In this document: positions 27,881 to 41,171 of the stretch, piece by piece
Numbering within the stretch: position 1 is the first letter of the stretch
How the letters are laid out: each line of letters opens with the position of its first letter
NCBI RefSeq assembly: GCF_016597815.1
Contig: NZ_VCHA01000005.1
Coordinates: 1-64,000 of the forward strand
Direction: 5' to 3'
DNA length: 64,000 nt
Source: Marinobacter sp. DY40_1A1
Lineage (GTDB): Bacteria; Pseudomonadota; Gammaproteobacteria; Pseudomonadales; Oleiphilaceae
Notes under the pieces: generated by a model
What the model was told of the DNA's origin: nothing
Database searches by the model: none
What the model saw: the letters and a program-made list of their open reading frames with translations, nothing else
Translations under genes and position numbers: made by a program

Positions 27881-29204
27881 GCCCGCAATCGGGTACGCCT
27901 TTCCCGAGGCGTTGCTTGCGCCGGTTAAAGCCATTTCTGGCTACCGGCGTCTTTGGGTTGCCCTCAGTGGCGGCCTGGATTCCACCCTTCTTTTGCATCT
28001 TGCCGCACTCTGCCATTCCGGAGTGCGAGCGGTGCATATTAATCATCAGCTTCAGGCCAATGCTGGCGATATGGAAGTCTTTTGCCAGGAGCTCTGCGCC
28101 GGGTTGGGCATTCCTCTCACTGTTCAGCCTGTGTCGGTCAAACTCGGTGCCGGCCCTGGTGAGGGCCTTGAAGAGGCAGCACGTAAGGCCCGCTACAGTG
28201 TTTTTGAAACACTTCTTGAGCCTGATGATGTGTTGCTGATGGCCCATCATGGTGATGATCAGGCTGAAACAGTGCTGTTTCGAATGTTCCGTGGCAGTGG
28301 TGTTGCCGGTCTTGCAGGCATGCCTGAAGCCCGCCCCTTAGGCCAGGGCCGCCTTGCCAGGCCATTGCTGGGGGTCGAACGGTCGGAACTTGAGCTTCAC
28401 GCTCGCCAGGCCGGACTTTCCTGGGTTGACGATCCCAGCAATACAGATCAGAAATTCGATCGAAACTTCATCCGTATCAGCATTCTTCCGGCATTAAAAA
28501 AGCGCTGGCCCGGGCTGAATCAGCGACTGCGGCACAGTGCGGGCGCTTGCTCGGAAAGTGATTTTTTGAACAAGCGGCTGGCGGAGTTGCAGTGGCAGTC
28601 ACTGGGAGGACATAAGCGTCGCCTTCCGGTCGCGGGGTTAGGTGCGCTTACTCTGGCGGAACAGAAAAATCTTCTGCGTTGGTGGGTCCGGCGAGCCGGG
28701 TATGATGCCCCTTCAATAAGTGACTGGTCACAGGTGCTGGGCGATCTATTGCAGGCTGCAGAGGATCGGTCCCCGGAATTGCGGGCTGACAATTACAGCC
28801 TTAGACGTTTTCAGGGAGAGTTGTATTTGGTGCCTGAGGCCGCTGATTTGCCCCAGGAATCTGTAACGCTTCAACCTGGGCAGTCGGCGCAGTGGGGCGA
28901 GTGGACGATTCGTCTGATTCCCTCTTCTACAGCGAAAGCCGATGCGCCGCCAATACGAATATGTACGAGGCAGGGTGGAGAACGCATGCGTTTTTACGCT
29001 GGAGGCCAGTCAAAATCACTGAAAAAATGGCTGCAGGAACAGGCTGTTCCACCTTGGGAAAGGCTGCGCCTGCCCTTGATTTTCAGGGGTGTGGAGCCGG
29101 AAGAAGAACTCATCGCCATTGGCGATTTATGGTGTTCTGAACAATACTGCGGGAAGGCGCCGGCTGCAGGCTTGCAGCTGATTGTAGAGCGGGATTGTGA
29201 TTGA
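27864..29204 (+). CDS. tilS: tRNA(Ile)-lysidine synthase
   Basis: A 446-residue N-type ATP pyrophosphatase that converts C34 of the minor isoleucine tRNA to lysidine. The PP-loop SGGLDS is at residues 35-40, later [20 protein letters not shown] binds tRNA and ATP, and the C-terminal domain ends with the TilS C-terminal fold ([11 protein letters not shown]-like, [19 protein letters not shown]). Its ATG lies 17 bases inside accA, giving translational coupling, as in Pseudomonas. Confidence 0.95.
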   Translation: MTLGAKPAIGYAFPEALLAPVKAISGYRRLWVALSGGLDSTLLLHLAALCHSGVRAVHINHQLQANAGDMEVFCQELCAGLGIPLTVQPVSVKLGAGPGEGLEEAARKARYSVFETLLEPDDVLLMAHHGDDQAETVLFRMFRGSGVAGLAGMPEARPLGQGRLARPLLGVERSELELHARQAGLSWVDDPSNTDQKFDRNFIRISILPALKKRWPGLNQRLRHSAGACSESDFLNKRLAELQWQSLGGHKRRLPVAGLGALTLAEQKNLLRWWVRRAGYDAPSISDWSQVLGDLLQAAEDRSPELRADNYSLRRFQGELYLVPEAADLPQESVTLQPGQSAQWGEWTIRLIPSSTAKADAPPIRICTRQGGERMRFYAGGQSKSLKKWLQEQAVPPWERLRLPLIFRGVEPEEELIAIGDLWCSEQYCGKAPAAGLQLIVERDCD

Positions 29205-29249
29205 GTCGCTGGGGGCTTTCTGGTAGTCTGGCGTCCCATCTTGAGATGA

Positions 29250-31788
<2,539 letters not shown>

Positions 31789-31802
31789 GCCTTGGTGGCA
31801 CG

Positions 31803-31907
31803 AGCAAGCTGGTAGGGCCTTACGAAACACGCTGAGAATACGTCCATGTACGCTTGGCTACGCCATCCATGGCTTCGCACAGTTTCGTAAGGCCCTACCA
31901 GCTCGCT
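31803..31907 (+). repeat. Long-arm hairpin element, copy A
   Basis: The arms 31807-31828 and 31882-31903 are perfect inverted complements over 22 bases, and extend with one mismatch to 31803-31907. They enclose a core of about 53 bases (31829-31881) containing ACGTCCATGTACGCTTG and GCCATCCATGGC. The core is shared with copies B (33765-33860) and C (51356-51457), but the arm sequences are not. It fills the kdsA-eno spacer. Confidence 0.85.
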
Positions 31908-31945
31908 CTTGATCAAACCTTTATAAATGACCTTTGAAATTGTAA

Positions 31946-33259
<1,314 letters not shown>

Positions 33260-33316
33260 GCTATAGCCGCTTTTGGTTGTGTATAGCATCCTCGTAGTTT
33301 GAGGTGGCGAAAAGTT

Positions 33317-33362
33317 AAGGCCGTCGTGTTTTGAATGAAAATTCAGTCACGATGGCCTTTTT
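33317..33362 (+). terminator. eno terminator
   Basis: An outer 12-bp stem with one mismatch (33317-33328 with 33348-33359) encloses an inner TGAAT/ATTCA stem capped by a GAAA tetraloop, and runs into five T residues. The nested form is unusually elaborate for a terminator. Confidence 0.82.
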
Positions 33363-33466
33363 GCCCAATCGGTTAGAAGAACTTGTTGTGAATTTGCTCT
33401 AAGGTCTATACTTACCAACCGGTGTTGGTTTTTTGATCGTTTAACTCCTGAACGGAATCGGTATTA

Positions 33467-33739
33467 ATGAAGTTGCTTTGGGCCCTCATGGTTGTTCTCA
33501 TTCTCCTGCTGCAGGTGCGCCTGTGGATTGGGGAGGGCAGTTTTGCGCAGGTCTGGACGCTGGAAAAGTCGATTGCCGAGCAGCGGGAGGAGAATGCGGA
33601 GTTGTCCACTCGCAATGAGCGTCTGTATGCGGAGGTGCGTAACCTTCGTAATGAGCAGGGTGCTGTTGAAGAGCGGGCCCGGATGAATCTTGGGTTGATT
33701 CGTGATGATGAGACCTTTTTTCTTGTTGTTGAGCAGTAA
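33467..33739 (+). CDS. ftsB: Cell division protein FtsB
   Basis: A 90-residue bitopic membrane protein with one N-terminal transmembrane segment (about 3-20: LLWALMVVLILLLQV) and a periplasmic coiled coil (about 30-66) ending in the conserved RARMNLGLIRDDETFF. With FtsL and FtsQ it forms the divisome complex that triggers septal peptidoglycan synthesis. The position between eno and ispD is the standard one. Confidence 0.95.
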   Translation: MKLLWALMVVLILLLQVRLWIGEGSFAQVWTLEKSIAEQREENAELSTRNERLYAEVRNLRNEQGAVEERARMNLGLIRDDETFFLVVEQ

Positions 33740-33764
33740 TTTTCGGGTTTGGAGTTCAGAGCGT

Positions 33765-33860
33765 CGGATAGGCCTTTTCCGGGAAACGCTACGAGCACAT
33801 CCATGTGCGCTTGACGGTGGCCATCCTTGGCCACCGACATTCCCGGAAAAGGCCTATCCG
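33765..33860 (+). repeat. Long-arm hairpin element, copy B
   Basis: The arms 33765-33785 and 33840-33860 are perfect inverted complements over 21 bases. The core (33786-33839) has two nested inverted repeats, CACAT-CC-ATGTG and GGTGGCCA-TCCT-TGGCCACC, making the whole a potential three-way junction. It is in the same orientation as copy A and occupies the ftsB-ispD spacer, which is usually minimal in related genomes. Confidence 0.88.
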
Positions 33861-33889
33861 CCACTCTCCAGGCATTGTGCGAAATTTCT

Positions 33890-34591
33890 ATGACTTCTCC
33901 AAAACTCTGGTTGATTGTCCCAGCCGCAGGTATCGGTCAGCGGATGCGGGCCGAGTGTCCCAAGCAGTACCTCCGTATTAACAATCGCTTTATTCTCGAC
34001 ATCACCTTGTCACGCATTGTGGATTCCGGTTTTTTTGCCGGGTGCATGGTTCCGTTGAATGCAACGGATAGTTGGTGGCCTGAGTCTGATGCCAGTAAAG
34101 ATGACCGTATTCAAACCTGTAGCGGCGGCGCGGAGCGGGCGGATTCTGTTCTTTCGGCACTGCACGCACTCAAGGAGCAGGTGGCTGCGGATGACTGGGT
34201 TCTGGTTCACGATGCAGCGCGTCCTTGTGTTCATCCGGCCGATCTTGCGAAGCTGGTTTCAACACTGGCGGATCATCCGGTGGGTGGTCTGCTGGCTGCG
34301 CCGGTTGCGGATACGCTTAAAAAGGCGGCGGCAGGCGATGTTCCTGAGGTTGTCGAGACCGTGGACCGCAGCCAACTTTGGCGAGCGTTAACGCCTCAGA
34401 TGTTCCGTTATTCCATGCTGGTTTCGGCATTGGAGAGGGCACTGAAGGATAAACAGCCGGTTACGGATGAGTCCTCGGCTATGGAGTTTTCCGGTAATAT
34501 GCCGGTTCTTGTGGAAGGTCGGCCGGATAATATCAAGATTACCGTGCCTGCTGACCTGGATCTTGCTGGCTTTATTCTCAGCCGGTTCTGA
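33890..34591 (+). CDS. ispD: 2-C-methyl-D-erythritol 4-phosphate cytidylyltransferase
   Basis: A 233-residue enzyme of the MEP isoprenoid pathway. The start at 33890 ([19 protein letters not shown]) places the CTP-binding PAAGIGQRM block at the N-terminus as in the family; the longer frame from 33827 would begin inside hairpin element [11 protein letters not shown] and TDESSAMEF are also typical. The next gene, ispF, follows after 26 bases and acts two steps later in the pathway. Confidence 0.95.
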   Translation: MTSPKLWLIVPAAGIGQRMRAECPKQYLRINNRFILDITLSRIVDSGFFAGCMVPLNATDSWWPESDASKDDRIQTCSGGAERADSVLSALHALKEQVAADDWVLVHDAARPCVHPADLAKLVSTLADHPVGGLLAAPVADTLKKAAAGDVPEVVETVDRSQLWRALTPQMFRYSMLVSALERALKDKQPVTDESSAMEFSGNMPVLVEGRPDNIKITVPADLDLAGFILSRF

Positions 34592-34617
34592 GTTTCTGGA
34601 TTTTCCCGGAGTTGATT

Positions 34618-35097
34618 ATGCGAATTGGTCAGGGCTTTGATGTTCATGCCTTCGGCGAGGGCGATGCCGTTATTATTGGTGGTGTTTCCATTCCTTACAG
34701 TCAGGGCCTGAAAGCCCATTCGGATGGGGATGTGTTGCTGCATGCTTTGGCAGATGCCCTGTTAGGAGCGGTTGCTCTGGGCGATATCGGGCATTTGTTT
34801 CCGGACACCAGTGCTGAGTGGGCGGGCGCAGATAGCCGCGATCTTTTGCGTCAGGTTATGGCTCGTGTCGCGGAGGAGGGGTTTAGTGTGCTGAACGTAG
34901 ATACCACGATTATTGCGCAGGCACCCAAAATGGCGCCGCACATTGAGGCAATGCGTCTGAATATTGCGGATGACCTGGGCATCCCGGCCAGTCGTGTAAG
35001 CGTAAAGGCAACCACCAGTGAGAAGTTGGGATTTACCGGTCGGGGCGAAGGGATTGCTTGTCAGGCAGTGTGTCTGCTCGAGCCGGTGACGGTGTGA
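34618..35097 (+). CDS. ispF: 2-C-methyl-D-erythritol 2,4-cyclodiphosphate synthase
   Basis: A 159-residue trimeric zinc enzyme of the MEP pathway, with metal ligands Asp8 and His10 in [10 protein letters not shown] and the [20 protein letters not shown] block. The ATG at 34618 is preferred over a TTG at 34612 because GGAG lies 6 bases upstream. Its stop overlaps the GTG start of truD (GTGA). Confidence 0.96.
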   Translation: MRIGQGFDVHAFGEGDAVIIGGVSIPYSQGLKAHSDGDVLLHALADALLGAVALGDIGHLFPDTSAEWAGADSRDLLRQVMARVAEEGFSVLNVDTTIIAQAPKMAPHIEAMRLNIADDLGIPASRVSVKATTSEKLGFTGRGEGIACQAVCLLEPVTV

Positions 35098-36200
35098 GTA
35101 AACCTGAAGCTAATGTAAAAAACTGGCGGCTGGACTGGCCAGTATCCGGTGGCGTGCGGGTAGCCCGTGCGCAGTTGAAAACCGTGCCGGAAGATTTTCG
35201 GGTTAGTGAGGTTTTGGAGGAGTTCCCGGAACAGGCGGAATCATCCGGTGTTTTAAGCGTTACTGGCGAAGGCGAGCACCTGTGTTTGCGTATCGAAAAA
35301 GTCGGTGACAACACGGAGTTTGTAGCAGGGGAGCTGGCCGCTCTCGCGGGCTGCCGTTCCTTCGATGTGGGGTTTTGCGGGCTTAAAGATCGCCACGCGG
35401 TAACCAGTCAATGGTTCAGCCTTTATCGTCCCGGTATGATGAGTGATGACATGGCTCTGATCGAACAGGTTTCAGAGCGCTGGTTGGTGAAATCGGCTCA
35501 TCGCAGTGTGCGCAAGCTGCGCCGTGGTGATCATCAAGGTAACCACTTTGTGATTACACTCCGGCAGGTTAATGCTGATCGCGAGTGTGTTGAAGATGCG
35601 CTTGGCCGCCTGAAAGTTCAGGGCGCGCCAAACTACTTTGGGCCCCAGCGGTTTGGCTTTGCCGGCGGTAATCTGGATCGGGCGGTTCATATTGACCCTG
35701 CAGCATTGAATCGTGGTGGCGGGCAGGGGAAGCGCAGAGGTCGGGGGCGCGGCGCGGGCAAGTCAGGCGGTGGCAGAGACGACCGGAAAAACGTATTGTA
35801 CTTTTCGGCCGCCCGATCCTGGTTGTTCAATGAAGTGCTCGCGGACCGGGTAGCAGAGGGAAGCTGGACAGTGCCTTTGCCAGGCGAGCCTTCGGAACAC
35901 CCAACGGGCCCGTTGTGGGGCGATGGCGGAACTGGCGCCGGTGGTGAGGCAGAGCAGCGCGAGCGGGAAACCGTGGCCCAAACTCCTGAGTTGGCGTCTT
36001 TGTTTCTGGCCACTCGTATGAAGCCCGAGCGTCGACCGCTGGTCGCCATGGCAAAAGATTTGAGTTGGAACTGGCTCGATGATGGTGATTTGGAGCTGGA
36101 TTTCTTTCTTGAACCAGGCCAGTACGCCACCACGGTTTTAGGTGATATTTTTGAGCTTGAGGACATGAGCCTCGGCCAACATAACAAACAACACGGCTAA
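35094..36200 (+). CDS. truD: tRNA pseudouridine(13) synthase, with Gly/Arg-rich insertion
   Basis: A 368-residue TruD that isomerises U13 of tRNA(Glu). I chose the GTG at 35094 because it overlaps the ispF stop. The catalytic Asp99 lies in [16 protein letters not shown]; the NYFGPQRFG block and SAARSWLFN are intact. Between the conserved PQRFG region and SAARS there is an unusual insertion (about 207-231) rich in Gly, Arg and Lys ([17 protein letters not shown]), absent from the E. coli protein as I know it. It could add RNA-binding affinity. A second Gly/Glu-rich loop follows near residues 270-290. Confidence 0.93.
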   Translation: MSKPEANVKNWRLDWPVSGGVRVARAQLKTVPEDFRVSEVLEEFPEQAESSGVLSVTGEGEHLCLRIEKVGDNTEFVAGELAALAGCRSFDVGFCGLKDRHAVTSQWFSLYRPGMMSDDMALIEQVSERWLVKSAHRSVRKLRRGDHQGNHFVITLRQVNADRECVEDALGRLKVQGAPNYFGPQRFGFAGGNLDRAVHIDPAALNRGGGQGKRRGRGRGAGKSGGGRDDRKNVLYFSAARSWLFNEVLADRVAEGSWTVPLPGEPSEHPTGPLWGDGGTGAGGEAEQRERETVAQTPELASLFLATRMKPERRPLVAMAKDLSWNWLDDGDLELDFFLEPGQYATTVLGDIFELEDMSLGQHNKQHG

Positions 36201-36248
36201 CCGTTGACGGTTGGTTAGTGTGCAGCTGGCAAATATCTGGAGTGTACT

Positions 36249-37019
36249 TTGCGTATTCTGTTGTCTAACGATGATGGTGTTCATTCACCGGGGCTTATTG
36301 CCCTGTATGAAGGCCTCAAAGGCTTGGGTGATCTTGCGGTAGTTGCACCGGACAGGGACCACAGTGGGGCGAGTAACGCTTTGACACTCAATCGCCCCCT
36401 TACGGTTGAGCGCCACCCCAATGGTTTTCGGTCAATCGATGGGACGCCCACAGATTGTGTGCATCTGGCGGTAAACGGGTTGTTCGATGAGCCTTTCGAC
36501 CGGGTGGTTTCAGGTATAAACACCCACGCCAACCTGGGTGACGATATTATCTATTCAGGTACCGTGGCTGCCGCTACTGAAGGCCGTCATCTCGGTTTGC
36601 CTGCTATTGCGGTCTCTCTGGTTAGTGAGGGGCGTAATCATTACGACACAGCCGCCAGAGTTGTGCGCATGCTCCTTGAAAGCGAACGTCCTTTTGTTTT
36701 GGGGCCGCGCTCCATTCTGAATGTGAACGTGCCGGATCTGCCATGGGAAGAACTCTCGGGTTTCCGAGTCACCCGCCTGGGCGACCGGGAGCGAGCTGAG
36801 GGCGCTGTACCTATGACTTGCCCAAGGGGCAAGGAGCGTTACTGGATTGGTGCTGCGGGGAAGGGGGGTGATGCCGGCCCGGGAACCGATTTTTATGCCG
36901 TTGCGCAAGGTTACGTTTCTCTTACGCCAGTCCATATTGATATGACTCGCCATGAAACACTTGTGTCGCTCCGAACCTGGGTAGATTCGCTCCAGGCATC
37001 CATGGGGGATGATGTGTGA
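36249..37019 (+). CDS. surE: 5'/3'-nucleotidase SurE
   Basis: A 256-residue metal-dependent nucleotide phosphatase linked to stationary-phase survival. Asp8 and Asp9 in [12 protein letters not shown] are metal ligands, and [20 protein letters not shown] is the active-site block. The start codon is TTG (36249) with a GGAG site upstream (TCTGGAGTG). Its stop overlaps the pcm start. Confidence 0.95.
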   Translation: MRILLSNDDGVHSPGLIALYEGLKGLGDLAVVAPDRDHSGASNALTLNRPLTVERHPNGFRSIDGTPTDCVHLAVNGLFDEPFDRVVSGINTHANLGDDIIYSGTVAAATEGRHLGLPAIAVSLVSEGRNHYDTAARVVRMLLESERPFVLGPRSILNVNVPDLPWEELSGFRVTRLGDRERAEGAVPMTCPRGKERYWIGAAGKGGDAGPGTDFYAVAQGYVSLTPVHIDMTRHETLVSLRTWVDSLQASMGDDV

Positions 37020-37672
37020 GTGGTGAGCTTCAGGGTATAGGGATGACGTCCCGGCGCACACGCATGCGTCTGGTTCAGCGCCTCAAGGAATCCGGTATCA
37101 GTTCTGATCGTGTGCTGGAAATAATGGGGCAGGTACCCCGTCATATCTTTCTCGATGAGGCATTGTCCCATCGTGCGTATGAAGACACAGCCCTGCCTAT
37201 CGGCTATGGGCAAACGCTGTCGCAGCCCTACATCGTTGCTCGAATGACCGAGCTGCTTCTACGGCATGAGCCAGCCAGAGTGTTGGAACTGGGTACAGGG
37301 TCGGGCTATCAAACGGCGGTCTTGTCGCAATTGTTTGACCAGATTTACAGCGTTGAGCGGATCAAGCCGCTCCAGGATCGTGCCCGCGATCGGTTGCGGC
37401 AACTCAATATCCGGAATGTCATGCTCAAGCATGCAGACGGAGGTATGGGATGGCCAGATAGGGGGCCATTTGACGGCATTATTGTAACCGCTGCCCCTGT
37501 TGAGATCCCCCCAGAGCTTTTGGACCAGCTTGCTGACGGGGGAGTGCTGATAGCACCTGTCGGTGAAGAGCACCAGGTACTGGTTGAGGTGATACGCAAG
37601 GGGGATCAGTTTGAGCGGCGAGAGTTAGAACCTGTTCGCTTCGTGCCCTTGTTGGGTGGGGTTGTCCGTTGA
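37016..37672 (+). CDS. pcm: Protein-L-isoaspartate O-methyltransferase
   Basis: A 218-residue SAM-dependent methyltransferase that repairs isoaspartyl residues in damaged proteins. The SAM-binding [18 protein letters not shown] block and the substrate-loop [13 protein letters not shown] are intact. It starts with a GTG overlapping the surE stop (GTGTGA). surE-pcm-nlpD-rpoS is a conserved stationary-phase gene cluster in gammaproteobacteria; here DUF368 is inserted after pcm. Confidence 0.96.
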   Translation: MSGELQGIGMTSRRTRMRLVQRLKESGISSDRVLEIMGQVPRHIFLDEALSHRAYEDTALPIGYGQTLSQPYIVARMTELLLRHEPARVLELGTGSGYQTAVLSQLFDQIYSVERIKPLQDRARDRLRQLNIRNVMLKHADGGMGWPDRGPFDGIIVTAAPVEIPPELLDQLADGGVLIAPVGEEHQVLVEVIRKGDQFERRELEPVRFVPLLGGVVR

Positions 37673-38667
37673 TCGATCAGCAACAGGAAGGCCAAGCAAA
37701 ATGTTCGGCCCACACGCAACACCCCGCCTCAGTGTTTCTCAGAGGTATGGCGATGGGAGCGGCGGATATTGTTCCTGGTGTATCCGGGGGCACCGTGGCC
37801 TTCATAACCGGCATTTACTTCCGGCTTTTGGAGGCGATCAATGCTGTTCCGGGAGCTGTGTTCAGGGATCTGCTCCGGGGCAATGCAAGGTCCTTCTGGC
37901 AGGCTTGTGATGGCACTTTTCTCGCTACGCTGCTGCTGGGCATTCTTGTCAGCATTGTGACTATGGCCTCCGGGATCAGCTACATGCTGGCCGAGTATCC
38001 AATCCTGATCTGGAGCTTTTTCTTTGGGCTGATCGTTGCGTCTGTCTGGCACGTTGGGCGTCAGGCGAGGCATTATCGGGCATCGCTGGTCTGGCCCCTT
38101 GTGTTTGGTATTGCCGCCGCATGGTGGATCACAACCTTGTCTGCAGGACAGGTTAATCCATCGGCGCTGACGTTTTTCGCTGCTGGCGCTGTCGCGATAT
38201 GCGCGATGATTCTGCCCGGCATTTCTGGCAGTTTCATTCTGGTTATTATCGGTATGTACGCTCCGGTTCTTGCGGCCATTAAATCCCTTGAGATCACCGT
38301 GTTGCTCTTGTTTATGGCAGGTTGTCTGGTGGGGCTCCTGTCTGTTGCAAGGCTCATCACATGGGCTTTCCACAATTACCACGACCATGTTTTGGCCTTG
38401 CTTACCGGTTTTATGATCGGCGCATTGAACAAAGTCTGGCCCTGGAAAGAAACGCTTAGCTGGCGAACCAACAGCTCGGGTGAGCAGGTGCCCTTGACTG
38501 AGGTCAGTATCAGCCCTTGGGAATTCCTTGATCTGACTGGCACAGACCCGCAGATTTTCATGGCTTTGGCAGCAGCCGCAACAGGCCTGGCGCTTGTTCT
38601 TCTGATTGAGTGGCTTGGAGGGCGTAAGCCGAAAACTGAACAAGTGTCAGGCGATCGCAGTTGTTAA
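37669..38667 (+). CDS. DUF368 family polytopic membrane protein
   Basis: A 332-residue inner-membrane protein of about eight to nine hydrophobic segments. The motif [20 protein letters not shown] and a second related stretch [19 protein letters not shown] form the inverted internal repeat typical of DUF368. Some family members were recently linked to undecaprenyl phosphate recycling (PopT), so envelope lipid transport is plausible; that comes from the family, not from this sequence. The start (TTG 37669) overlaps the pcm stop; a start at the internal ATG 37747 is also possible. Confidence 0.88.
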   Translation: MIDQQQEGQAKCSAHTQHPASVFLRGMAMGAADIVPGVSGGTVAFITGIYFRLLEAINAVPGAVFRDLLRGNARSFWQACDGTFLATLLLGILVSIVTMASGISYMLAEYPILIWSFFFGLIVASVWHVGRQARHYRASLVWPLVFGIAAAWWITTLSAGQVNPSALTFFAAGAVAICAMILPGISGSFILVIIGMYAPVLAAIKSLEITVLLLFMAGCLVGLLSVARLITWAFHNYHDHVLALLTGFMIGALNKVWPWKETLSWRTNSSGEQVPLTEVSISPWEFLDLTGTDPQIFMALAAAATGLALVLLIEWLGGRKPKTEQVSGDRSC

Positions 38668-38749
38668 GTCGTGTTACCTTTTCAGGCATGCTGTTGTTCC
38701 CGGCCGTAACAAAGGGCGGAGCAGGTAACAGAGATAGCCGGTAAGTAAC

Positions 38750-38777
38750 TTGGAATTGATTTTAAAATGTGTAATAA
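38750..38777 (+). promoter_or_regulatory. Possible sigma-70 promoter upstream of nlpD-rpoS
   Basis: TTGGAA (38750-38755) and TAATAA (38772-38777) are separated by 16 bases in the only AT-rich stretch of the 200-base spacer before nlpD. They are near-consensus only, so this is a weak call. Confidence 0.3.
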
Positions 38778-38867
38778 ATTAGCGAGTTACTTTTGAAACT
38801 TCAGGATCTTCTTTGATCAGATTCAGAGCCTGTAAAGATTATTCCTAACCGAGCTGGTGCTATTCCT

Positions 38868-39773
38868 GTGAGATCATTTCGTGGGTCAGCTAAAGCCGCA
38901 CAGTCGGCTTCCCCGCGGTTCCTCGTTGGTGCCCAGTTTACCTTGTGGGTTTCTCAAAACAGTCGAACTTGCCTGTTCCTGTTAGGGCTCTTGTTGCTCT
39001 CGGGTGCCTTGTCTGGTTGTAATACCCAAGCCATTCATCAGGATGATATCTATAATCCTCCGGTGTATTGGGGGCGCCATGTTGTGCGCCCGGGCGAGAC
39101 CTTGTACGGGATTGCCTGGACTTATGGTCGCGATTACCGCGAACTGGGAAGCGCCAATGGCATCAGTTCGCCCTGGACTATCCGTGCTGGGCAGGTGCTT
39201 CGCCTGGACCTTCGCGGTACAGCCCAACCCAGCAGCAATTCACGGGTAGCAACACAGCCAGCCAGACCAACTGCGACTACCTCGGCGGGGGCTTCTCGGG
39301 CAAAGCCCCCTGTGCCAACTCCTGCAAATACCCGGAAGCCTGCAGTTACTCGAAAGCCTGATACCTCTGCACCATTAGCGACACGAACCCAAACTGTGGC
39401 AGGTGTTTCATGGCGCTGGCCACACTCTGGCACCGTAATTGCAAGCTATTCAGCATCCGGAAAAGTCAACAAAGGCGTTGATATTGCAGGGAAAGCCGGG
39501 GATGCTGTTAGAGCTGCCGCAGATGGAAGTGTGGTCTATGCCGGCAATGGTTTGCTCGGATACGGCAATTTGATTATTGTGAATCATAACGAGCGTTATC
39601 TGAGTGCTTATGCTCACAACCGGAAGATACTGGTCAGCGAAGGAGAGGGTGTAAAAGCCGGGCAAGTCATAGCAGAGCTTGGTAGTAGTGGTGTAGATAG
39701 GCCCAAGTTACATTTTGAAATTCGTAAAAATGGAAACCCGGTTGATCCAGCACACTACCTTCCGCCGCGCTAG
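38868..39773 (+). CDS. nlpD: NlpD-type LysM/M23 envelope lipoprotein
   Basis: A 301-residue protein with a lipoprotein-type signal (GALSGC near residue 50), a LysM peptidoglycan-binding domain (about 68-112: HVVRPGETLYGIAWTYG), a Pro/Thr/Ala-rich linker (about 120-165) and a C-terminal M23 domain. The M23 metal-site His of HxxxD is missing (KGVDIAGKAG) although LHFEIRKNG remains, so it is likely non-enzymatic, as is known for E. coli NlpD, which activates the amidase AmiC. The start is a GTG; the unusually long N-terminal region before the hydrophobic stretch suggests a later start may be used. Confidence 0.87.
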   Translation: MRSFRGSAKAAQSASPRFLVGAQFTLWVSQNSRTCLFLLGLLLLSGALSGCNTQAIHQDDIYNPPVYWGRHVVRPGETLYGIAWTYGRDYRELGSANGISSPWTIRAGQVLRLDLRGTAQPSSNSRVATQPARPTATTSAGASRAKPPVPTPANTRKPAVTRKPDTSAPLATRTQTVAGVSWRWPHSGTVIASYSASGKVNKGVDIAGKAGDAVRAAADGSVVYAGNGLLGYGNLIIVNHNERYLSAYAHNRKILVSEGEGVKAGQVIAELGSSGVDRPKLHFEIRKNGNPVDPAHYLPPR

Positions 39774-39925
39774 TGACAAATTCGGTGCGACAAATAACAA
39801 GAAAAGGTGGCTGTAGCTCATACAGGCCATTGAAGAAGTCCTGAAGAAATGCGAAGTATCCAATGCCCGCAATAAAAAGAAGTATCGGGCGAAAACCAGG
39901 ATTGTTGAAAGGCGGGGTAAGAGAT

Positions 39926-40939
39926 ATGTCAGCAGAACAAGAAGATATCATTATTGATCGCATAACAGATGTTGATGGCTCTACAGACGTTGAAGACTCT
40001 GAGGAACAGCTTCTCGCAGAAGAAGAAAACGATAAGGTAGCTCCAGAAGCTACTGAAGTTGAAGGGAAGTTCTCTACCAAAGGTAGTTACTACAGTAATG
40101 CCTCCAAGCAGCTGGATCCTACACAGCTCTATCTTAACGAAATTGGTTTTTCACCACTCCTGACCCCGGAAGAAGAGGTCTACTTTGCACGCCTTGCGCG
40201 CAAAGGGGAGGAGTCCGGCCGTAAGCGAATGATTGAAAGTAACCTTCGGCTGGTTGTGAAAATAGCACGGCGCTATGTGAATCGCGGCCTGACCCTGCTT
40301 GACCTGATTGAGGAGGGTAACCTCGGCCTGATTCGTGCGGTTGAGAAGTTTGACCCGGAGCGAGGCTTCCGTTTCTCTACCTATGCAACATGGTGGATCC
40401 GTCAGACCATTGAGCGGGCCATTATGAATCAGACCCGCACCATCCGGTTGCCTATTCACGTGGTTAAAGAGCTAAACCTTTACCTGCGGGCGGCTCGAGA
40501 ACTGACACAGAAGCTTGATCATGAGCCTACGGCTGAAGAAATTGCCCAGTTGGTCGGCAAACCAGTCAATGATGTAAAACGAATGCTTGGCCTGAATGAA
40601 CGTGTTGCCTCCATGGATACACCCATTGGCCCTGGTGGCGAGAAATCCCTACTTGATACGGTTGCAGACGAAGGCGCGACTGACCCTGCTGATGTGTTGC
40701 AGGAAAATAACATGACCGCCTGCATTGGAAAGTGGATAGACCAGCTAAGCGAAAAGCAGCAGGAAGTGCTGTCCCGGCGATTTGGTCTTCGGGGTTACCC
40801 GGTTAGCACGTTGGAAGAGGTTGGTCAGGAAATTGGTCTGACCCGGGAGCGGGTTCGCCAGATTCAGGTAGAAGCATTGAGGCGTCTACGTGAAATCCTG
40901 GAAAAAGAAGGGCTCACAGGAAATCTGCTATTTAAATAG
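39926..40939 (+). CDS. rpoS: RNA polymerase sigma factor RpoS
   Basis: A 337-residue stationary-phase and general-stress sigma factor. It has an acidic N-terminus, region 1.2 ([20 protein letters not shown]), region 2 ([19 protein letters not shown] and [20 protein letters not shown]), region 3 and region 4.2 ([20 protein letters not shown]). The ATG at 39926 is chosen because the family starts just before the acidic region; an upstream ATG at 39863 would add 21 basic residues. It follows nlpD by 152 bases and has its own terminator. Confidence 0.96.
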   Translation: MSAEQEDIIIDRITDVDGSTDVEDSEEQLLAEEENDKVAPEATEVEGKFSTKGSYYSNASKQLDPTQLYLNEIGFSPLLTPEEEVYFARLARKGEESGRKRMIESNLRLVVKIARRYVNRGLTLLDLIEEGNLGLIRAVEKFDPERGFRFSTYATWWIRQTIERAIMNQTRTIRLPIHVVKELNLYLRAARELTQKLDHEPTAEEIAQLVGKPVNDVKRMLGLNERVASMDTPIGPGGEKSLLDTVADEGATDPADVLQENNMTACIGKWIDQLSEKQQEVLSRRFGLRGYPVSTLEEVGQEIGLTRERVRQIQVEALRRLREILEKEGLTGNLLFK

Positions 40940-40960
40940 CCTTTCTGACGCAGCACCCTG

Positions 40961-40998
40961 AACGCCGGCCATGCATCATGGTCGGCGTTTTGTGTTTT
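40961..40998 (+). terminator. rpoS terminator
   Basis: A 13-bp stem with one mismatch (40961-40973 with 40977-40989) and a CAT loop is followed by TTTTGTGTTTT. Confidence 0.87.
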
Positions 40999-41171
40999 AC
41001 TGGCGCTGAAAAGTAGTTCTGCAAAAATAGCTCGCAAAAAGTAACCCTGCAAATGAGAACCAGGTGGCGCTTCACCTCGCGCGGTCGTTGGTAGAATAGC
41101 TGCGCCGGGGCTAAGGATTTGTACTTGGTGACGAATGAATTCTCATAATAATGACTGAAAAGGAAAGGACT

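Noticed and set aside
27720-28250. 176-codon antisense frame across accA-tilS
   Set aside because: It spans two coupled genes on the other strand and shows no domain or start signal.
31803-31907. Hairpin elements as simple rho-independent terminators
   Set aside because: The arms are much longer than usual, no consistent T tract follows, the core is conserved, and copy C is inverted.
37729-38643. Long 304-codon open frame antisense to the DUF368 gene
   Set aside because: It mirrors the codon structure of a clear membrane protein on the plus strand, has a low-complexity Gln/Arg/His-rich translation and no ribosome-binding site.
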